Source of the DNA: Cyclina sinensis
Taxonomy: Eukaryota > Mollusca > Bivalvia > Venerida > Veneridae
NCBI GenBank assembly: GCA_012932295.1
Contig: JAAONU010000016.1
Location: forward strand, 38,719,241-38,783,240
Length of the DNA: 64,000 bases
Direction of reading: 5' to 3'
Shown: in pieces, positions 57,017 to 64,000 of the stretch
Layout: every line of letters starts with the position of its first letter
How positions within the stretch are numbered: the first letter of the stretch is position 1
Program-made: the position numbers and the translations under genes
Notes under the pieces: model-generated
What the model was told of the DNA's origin: nothing
Seen by the model: only the letters and a program-made list of their open reading frames with translations
Databases searched by the model: none

Positions 57017-60000
57017 TCAACTAGTAAGATCAGATAAAAAGTTATCTCCCTTTTCTCCAGCTAGATGGCAGTAGTGTTCCACAGCAGACTGGTACCCTGC
57101 CACTGTCAGTATCTTGGAAAATTCCAGATATACAGACCCTGAAATTGAAGAATCTGTAAATACTGCTATGTTTTACATACTCACGAAAACAACTCAAGCA
57201 TACAGAAATTAAGAGTTCTGCTGACAGCGGGGCAATATATGCCCAAAGAAAGCTAACAACACTGAATGACCTTTGTCCTAAACAAGGTTAGAGCACTAAT
57301 AATATCAGCACTACAGGTCAGCTCCTTGTGATAAACATCTAACATCTAGCAAGTTTAGAGCACTAGGAATATTAACTCTACAGGTCTCCTCATTGTGAGT
57401 TTCATAATTATCCTTAAAAGACTTTAGGAGATATCGAGCAGACTGGACGAGCAGAAGTGTGACCTTGACATAAAGGTAGTGGGCCTGAAATGTGGGTTCT
57501 GCATGTCCTCTCAGTGAGATAAGGATTTGATTCAAGTCTCATAAATATCCTTCAAGCTGGTCAAGAGATTCAAAGTGAACAAGAAATTGCTAACAGAAGG
57601 AGCAACTAGGAGCATAACATAATATGTCACTGTGGGCATATAAAAAAATAGTATATACTTGTAGGGGAATATTGCTGTCATCCGGCTACATCCATTTTTC
57701 CAATCTCCCCATCTTGTTTGTAGCATTTAATGAGTTTTCCATGAATATAGGACTGCAGTTGACCTAGACATTGAGTCTTGGAAAAAAAATATGGACTAGA
57801 AGTCGTATCCTCTACGAATAAATGCCACTATTATTACATGAAGAATCCAGTATAAAACAAGATTTCATTTGGTCAATGTCAGCACCAAAACGGACTTTGG
57901 TAACCCTACATGCAGGCCTATAATTTCAAAAGGCTTGACTTTCTTGTTCTTTACTCCACAATATCTAGAAATTTTAGTATATGAAATCAGACCTTGCCCA
58001 ATACCGTACACAATTTCATTGATGTAATATCATATGGTTGTACCTGTGTATTCCGACTTCTCCAGTAAGCCTTGCTCAAGACAGAACTGCAGAAAGAGAG
58101 CAGCAGTATCATACTGTCTTTGACAACATAACATGTGTAGAGTCACCGCAAACTGACCATGAGATAACATCAATAATGTGGCTTTTGTCTGAAATATAAG
58201 ATAAACAGCTAAAATGATATGTGCAGTTAATGAAATTGTTTTGTATACAAGATCAGATGTATCTAAGTTTAATTTCCTAGATAAGTCACATTTTTCACTT
58301 CCATTCAATAAGTTCCATCTTGGACCTATGTTCAGTGGGATGTCAGCCATTTTAAATTGGTATCAAAACTTATAATTTAATAGGGTATTTCAATGTTATA
58401 TTGTTCAATTAAGGGTAGATTGTTAAATTTAAGATCTATGAACAAAGTATCAAGTTTGACAGAAGTCAAGACTAAGAACAAGAGGGCCATGATGGCCCTG
58501 GATCGCTCACCTGAGTACTTTGGCTGTAGGTTTGCTGTTAAGCAGTATTTCATTTTTTAATTGAAAATATGTAAGTGCCTACAAACCAAATATGTAAAAT
58601 GTCAGTCAATAAATAAAGGCTCTATGACAGAAAGTAGAAATATCTATTATAAGCTATGGTGACCTTGACCTTGACCCAGGGACCTCAAACCCTATTCATG
58701 GGTAGAGGTCCATGCAAGGAACCTCTATACTGAATATCAAAGATATTGGTCTATAAATGAAGGCTCTATGAGGTACAGTAGATAAATCTACTTTTAGCCT
58801 CCGTGACCTTTAACCTGATCCAATAATTTGAGCTTGATAAAGCTTGCTTCATGCCAAATTTAAAATTCTAGGTCTTGTGGTTTCAGACAAGAAGATTTTT
58901 AAAAAATTTCTTCTATATTGTTATTTAAAACTTGTGACCCCTCGGGCGGGGCCAATAGTGACCCCAGGGACATTTTTCTAACAAACTTGGTAGAAGTCCA
59001 CTAGACAATGCTACACACCAAATATCTAAGCTCTATGACTTACGGTTTCTGACAAGAAGATATTTTAAGATTTTCATATATAACTCTATGTAAAACTAGT
59101 GTCCCCTGGGGCGGGGCCATTTTTGACCCAGAGGACAGGATTTGAACAAACTTGGTAGAGGTCCACTACACAATGCTACACACCAAATATCTAAGCTCTA
59201 TAACTTACGGTTTCTGATAAGATTTTTTTAAGATTTTCCTATATAACTCTATGTAAAACAAGTGACCCCCGGGGCGGGGCCATTTTTGACCCAGAGGCCA
59301 GGATTTGAACAAACTTGGTAGAGGTCCACTAGACAATGCTACATACCAAATATCTTAACTGTAGGCCTTGTGGTTTCTGACAAGAAGATTTTCAAGTTTT
59401 CCCTATATAACTCTATGTAAAATCAACTGACCCCTGGGGTGGGGTCAGTTTTGTCCCCAGGGACATAATTTGAACAAACTTGGTAGAGGTCCACTAGACA
59501 ATGCTTCATACCAAATATCAAAGCTCCAGACCTTATGGTTTCGGAGAAGAAGATTTTTAAAGAATCAACTTATAAAATCTATTTTTAGCTCCAGTGAACC
59601 AGAAATGCAATGGACCAGAACCATTTGAACAATCTTGGTAGAGCTTCATGCAAGGAACATCCCAGGCAAGTTTCATTAAATTTGCCCCATTGGTTTCAGA
59701 GGAGATGTCGTTTGAATGAAAAGTTGACGACGGACGGACGGACGACGGACAAAGACCGATCAGAAAAGCTCACCCTGAGCACTTTGTGCTCAGGTGAGCT
59801 AAAAATGATATGTCTGACATACCCTAACAAGTGTTTTATGCTCTAGACAACAGAATCCTCGGACTTCTCCAGAGAAAAAATGACAAAGATTAATGACACC
59901 ATACTCGAAACCAAATGAGGTGACTGGTTCAAAGATTTACATATCTAGTATAAACTGACTGAAGGCTTAACACTATTATGTAGTCACTAAAGATCAAAAC

Positions 60001-63000
60001 TGGCAAAGAAAGGACTTCAGTAGATGTAACAACACTCACTCTTTGACTGTTGTTCCAAAGATGGTCTGCCCATTTATAGATTATTTCCAAACATTCTCTC
60101 TCATTTAAGCTTGTCTGAAAATAGAAATAACTAGAGCTTGTTACATTAGTGGAGAATACCCCAGGGATGAAAATGATGTTCACTTAAAAACTGAAAACCC
60201 CTATACCCCCTTGCAAAAACAGCAGATCTGAATAGATAATACTAATCTGTTACATTTTACAATCTTAAGTGCAAAGAAAAATATCTGAAATCAGCTAAAC
60301 AGCTGAAGATTCTCATCCCTAATACCCCCGCACTCCACTTGATCATAGGACTGAAGGCTTTGTAAGTAAAAGGGGTCATTGTAAAATTCTTACATAGCAG
60401 TGGAGTGATTGAGTTTATTTGATGGTATGATGTAATAGGAAGTCATAAAATACCAAGAAGGCAAATAATGAGCAAGGTGACATATCTTAGCCTTCCATGT
60501 ATGGAGAATTATGGCCCAGACAAAGTCTATCATCAACATTTTTGACCTTCGATCAATCACTGTGACCTTGACCTTTTGAGCTGGGACTTACATGTGTCAT
60601 ACAGATTCATCAAGGTGATTAAACATGCCAAGATATTTTAAATTCCTTCCATGTATACAGAAGTTGCAGCCAAAGCAAGGTCTATAATCAACTTTTATTT
60701 GCATTTGACAAGTAACTGTGACCTTAACTTTTTAAGCACGGACTTGGGTCTTGCATACAACATACCATCTCATCTTGATGAACAAATCTGCAAAAGGTTT
60801 TTTAAAATCCTTCCAAGTATAGAGAAGTTATAGCCCATTCAAGGTCTATCATCAACATTTTTTAACTTTGATGAGTGACTGTGACCTTGAGCTATGGAGC
60901 TGAGTCATACAGGTGACACATGGTCTCATCTAGATGAACAAATATGCCAAGGTATTTTAAATTCCTTCCATGCATGGAGAAGTTATGGACCAGACAAGGT
61001 CTTTCATCAACATATTTTAACTTTGACCAGTGACTGTGACCTTGACCTGTGAGCTTTGGGCCTGGGACACACTGTCTCATCAGTTCAAGGTAAAACAAAT
61101 ATGCAAAGGTATTTTAAAATAGAGTAATAGAGATGTTATGTTACAAACAAGAAATGGGATGGACAGATGGAGAAACATGTGGGGGGGGGGGGGGACAGGG
61201 GGGTAACATGATAAAAAAAAAATCTTTAAAAAAAAAGTCATGTATATATAACATATGTATTACATATACCAGTATGTTTCTTGAAACATTATCTGTCAAA
61301 AACTATACTTTATAAAAACACACTGAGGTTGAGGTCATTATATGGTTTTGCCGAACAGAGAAACACAATATTGACTGAGGATGTAACTCTTTCCCTGCCT
61401 AGTCTATAACATTTGAATGATTTCAGAAATTGGTTTTTACAATGGACACAGTACATTAAGGCCATGATGTTGAATAAATCATTTATACCGAACATCACTA
61501 CTCTCGCAGTATGTCAGTCACACCATAAGGTCAGTGTTTACCAACAAAGTTTGTGACCCATTTTTCTCACGCGTTGATATAACACTCTAACTTGAAATCA
61601 TGAGCAGTATCTTGGAAAGTTTTAGTCCATAACATCACATTACATTGCATTCGTTTCCCAGACGAGTAATTTTGTGACAGTGACAGTAAACAGTGTTCAT
61701 TTAGTAATAATTCTGATGTTGAATAACAATTTATCTTTTTTAAGCAATGTTTTAAGCAATGTTTTATCATTCCCGTTAGTGATTCATTGACAGACTATAA
61801 ACATTAACTGCAATATAATGTTCTAGAACCTGTTTACCTGTTTACCGCGAGATTAGTCAAATGACGTATTTCAACAATATGGCTGCCCACTGAGATAAAT
61901 TTTCCACATGATTGATTTTCTTGACATAATTAAATGGCATTTTTACACATTCTGCGATGGAAAAAGGATGAAATATTGTGATGATTACCAAAATTACTGA
62001 TGTTTATTGTTTGTTTTTTAATTATAGTTAGCCAAGCAGTAAGTACTGCAAGATTACAGATGAGTGGTATACAGATAGTACTGAAATGTTGGTCCAAAGA
62101 TTAGGTAAAATAAGCTCACCAGTCATTTCAAAATGTTACAGGGTACATAACATTACAAACTTCCTTTGCATTTTTGTTTTGCTCCTGTAATTGGAAAAAG
62201 TCTCTATAATTTTTGCTCTATTTTCTAATATCTACTGAACATGATATATACCTTTGCCAACCAGACAGCCTCTTGCCATTTGCCACTGGAAATAAGGTAC
62301 TTGCAAGCATCTAGGTGTTTCCCTATCAGACACAGTAGGTCCACCCCATCTACAACAGATAAAAAATGACATATTTAAGGCATATTTTATTATTTCTAAG
62401 CCATAAGTTCAAGCACCATCATCAATACAAATCCTTGTTGGAATAAGTTTGCAATATTTCAGAGCTGGCATTAAAAAAAATGTAGTTAAAACAGAACTGT
62501 TTCCAGACATTAACAGAATTTCATTTCCTTTTGAAACACTATAAAGAATTTTAAATTTTCATTTTTTTTTTATTTTGACCCAGGTTCAACAACAACAACA
62601 CCTCTGTTTCCAGTAAATTCAAGAGGGCCATACTAGCCCTAAATCGTTAAGCTAAAAATACAATGTACCTGATATTTGCCCTGCTACAATCAAGTGTGTT
62701 GCTGCCAATTTTATTGTGCTCATAGATGTCCCAGTGTGCTGTGTTGTACATGAGGATAAACATGCCCTGTGTAAAGAGATAAACATGATTAACACATCCT
62801 GTAAGAAAATTTTGACAAAGATTCTCAGAGATGATCGCCAACTTAAATAAACTGCCAGACAGTAATGTTACTATAAAAATCTTAAAATTTTTTTTTGTTT
62901 TTTCTTGAAGAAAACTCTAAATGATAATAACATGAAAACCATACATATTAATATATGCAAGGGAATAGTTATATCATTAAGAGATTTTCTGCATTGTCCT

Positions 63001-63319
63001 GAACATTGGTTTCAAACATGTAAAATCCATGTTGTAATTTCAACAATCAACCTGCAAATTTATCATAAACAATTATAACTTTTAAATACTAAGATCTATA
63101 CCCCTTTTAAGTATTAAGTGATAAACATTTCAAGACAAAAATATTGCCTTACTTCAGGTAGTCACATTTAAATTCTGTATTGTCGGTATCAGTCTCCATG
63201 AGAACCTGTACAGCCATGTCAACCAGACGTGTCTGGATGTACCTGCTACTACACAGCTGTTTAACACGATAGTCTAACCGTTTATGGTTGTACAGGTCCA
63301 ACTTTGCTGCTTCATAAAC
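57017..63319 (-). CDS. WDR11: WDR11 orthologue, last six exons (5' part outside the window)
   Basis: Exons in transcript order are 63319-63153, 62766-62669, 62349-62252, 60114-60040, 58188-58044 and 57138-57017; phases 0/2, 2/1, 1/0, 0/0, 0/1 and 1/stop all join. They encode about 221 residues matching the C-terminal helical part of WDR11: DGVDLLCLIGKHLDACKYL (human EGVQLLCLIDKAADACRYL), WQEAVWLAK, IIYKWADHL, YDTAALFLQFCLEQG, then AVEHYCHLAGEKGDNFL before the stop. WDR11 has twin WD40 propellers and a helical tail, and works with FAM91A1 in capture of vesicles moving from endosomes to the trans-Golgi network; it is also linked to ciliary Hedgehog signalling. The propeller exons are beyond the right edge of the window. 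Confidence 0.87.
57250..57770. repeat. Minor tandem duplications in the last WDR11 intron
   Basis: Two copies, about 67 bases apart, of a segment with TTAGAGCACTA and CTACAGGTC lie at 57283-57410. Two related GATAATTATGAAACTC/GATATTTATGAGACTT segments on the minus strand lie at 57400-57560. No coding use is supported. Confidence 0.6.
58479..59805 (-). mobile_element. AGCTCACCTG-type element, 1.33 kb, inverted
   Basis: It begins on the plus strand with CAAGAGGGCCATGATGGCCC and ATCGCTCACCTG. It ends in a GACGGACGG tract and a hairpin (GAGCACTTTGTGCTC) followed by AGGTGAGCTAAAAA, so it is in minus orientation. The core has about five units of roughly 150 bases containing AACAAACTTGGTAGAGGTCC. 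It lies in a WDR11 intron. Confidence 0.87.
60480..61085. repeat. Diverged tandem repeat of about 160 bp
   Basis: About four copies carry TTCCATGTAT, GAGAAGTTAT, CAAGGTCTATCATCAAC and CTGTGACCTTGA in fixed order (near 60500, 60650, 60820 and 60975). No element ends were found beside it, so it may be the core of a decayed mobile element. It is in the WDR11 intron 62251-60115. Confidence 0.8.
61178..61202. repeat. Poly-G runs
   Basis: A run of about 16 G followed by ACA and six or more G, in a WDR11 intron. Confidence 0.9.
62620..62658 (-). mobile_element. 39-bp remnant of the AGCTCACCTG-type element
   Basis: CAAGAGGGCCATACTAGCCC is followed directly by TAAATCGTTAAGCTAAAAA, that is, the palindromic end joined to the opposite T/A-tract end with no body between them. 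The right boundary is 10 bases from the splice donor of the WDR11 exon at 62669. Confidence 0.7.
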
Positions 63320-63353
63320 CTACATTACAGGTAAACAGATTGATAAATAGTAA

Positions 63354-63753
63354 CAAGAGGGCCAAGATGGCCCTATATTGCTCACCTGAGAATCATTGCA
63401 CAGAAACATCAACAATCAGGAAGTACGTAAGTAGGTCAAGGCCAAGATCATCCACGGTCAAAGATTTAATCTGGATGCAAAATTATCTAATGTTTCATTG
63501 TTGTAGCTGAAAAGAAGGTCTTCTAAGAATAGGCGCTGTGACCTATTTTTGACCCTGGATGACCCATATACAATCCCAACCTAGATCCCATCAAGACAAA
63601 CATTCTGACCAAGTTTCATAAAGATCCAATGAAAAATACAGCCTCTATTGCATACACAAGGCAAATGTGAACAGACAGATGACAGACGCCAGACAATGGA
63701 CATCCAGCAATCACAATAGCTCACCCTGAGCATTCGCTCAGGTGAGCTAAAAA
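63354..63753 (-). mobile_element. AGCTCACCTG-type element, 0.4 kb, inverted
   Basis: The plus-strand start is CAAGAGGGCCAAGATGGCCC and TATTGCTCACCTGAG. The end is GAGCATTCGCTCAGGTGAGC then TAAAAA. There is no internal tandem array. It begins 34 bases upstream of the WDR11 exon that starts at 63319, inside the preceding intron. Confidence 0.85.
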
Positions 63754-64000
63754 TGAAATACATACATTATTATTATGCCTGTTTTCATTGTCTACACTGG
63801 CAAAAAAATAAAATAAGATTTAAGAGGTACTGTTTAATAGATGGAATGCCATCTAAATGATAATCCTACCAAAGAAAATAATTTCTAAATTCTATTAGGA
63901 AATAATAATAATTTTATAAGGAAGTCGGCTTTGGGGACCGATCTGGTGACAATTCACAATAATGAGTTGCAGACATTGATAAATACACAGAATCAATCAG
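63754..64000. other. Right edge, probably intron of WDR11
   Basis: No exon can be supported. A minus-strand open stretch at the very edge (about 63920-64000) has no clear resemblance to WDR11 and no convincing donor. Confidence 0.4.

Noticed and set aside
57678..57763. Alternative last exon of WDR11 (acceptor CTAG, 28 codons, in phase)
   Set aside because: The phase fits, but the peptide has no similarity to the WDR11 C-terminus, whereas 57017-57138 does; it may at most be a rare alternative end.
63920..64000. A further WDR11 exon at the right edge
   Set aside because: The open stretch is short, lacks a good donor and does not resemble WDR11.

Overview
The window is AT-rich, intron-rich animal DNA. 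Several gene families, a very common bivalve-type repeat (T-tract plus AGCTCACCTG at one end, a GGGCCATNATGGCCC palindrome plus TCTTG at the other), tRNA-derived SINEs and shell-matrix-like glycine-rich secreted proteins together suggest a marine bivalve mollusc. The species cannot be named from the sequence alone. All multi-exon models below were built by hand, by matching splice sites, reading phase and protein family; every internal junction reported keeps the frame.

Left part (1-20 kb): gene-poor and repeat-rich. It holds two short glycine-rich secreted-protein genes on the + strand (CDS 7366-7998 and 15738-16217). They share an unusual layout: a TATA-driven non-coding first exon, one coding exon with a signal peptide, a stop codon directly against a splice donor (TAA-G|GT), and a short 3'-UTR exon. 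Around them are an ATACGG-rich block (2.1-2.7 kb), a 57-bp satellite that switches strand (13.1-14.3 kb) and a roughly 30-bp minisatellite (17.2-18.4 kb).

Middle (20.4-39 kb): a nine-exon + strand bHLH-PAS gene of the aryl hydrocarbon receptor family (20414-33300, 820 aa) carries inside its third intron, on the opposite strand, a complete two-exon gene for the AP-5 adaptor sigma subunit (AP5S1, 195 aa). Downstream are a fold-back-like element (33.8-35.5 kb) interrupted by a SINE, and a small two-coding-exon minus-strand gene for an 81-aa coiled-coil protein of unknown function.

Right part (39.5-64 kb): a nine-coding-exon + strand gene encodes an 1181-aa protein with a TRIM-like coiled coil, a 730-residue disordered middle and a C-terminal NHL propeller, but no RING or B-box (39581-53811). 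One of its exons has its 5' end and splice acceptor triplicated in tandem (58-bp unit). It converges with the last six exons of a minus-strand WDR11 gene (57017-63319, continuing beyond the window). The two genes' poly(A) signals are about 20 bp apart. AP5S1 and WDR11 both act in endosome-to-Golgi traffic, but nothing here shows that they are functionally linked by position. Introns and the NHL gene's 3' UTR are loaded with copies of one non-autonomous element family, ranging from 2.2 kb down to a 39-bp remnant.
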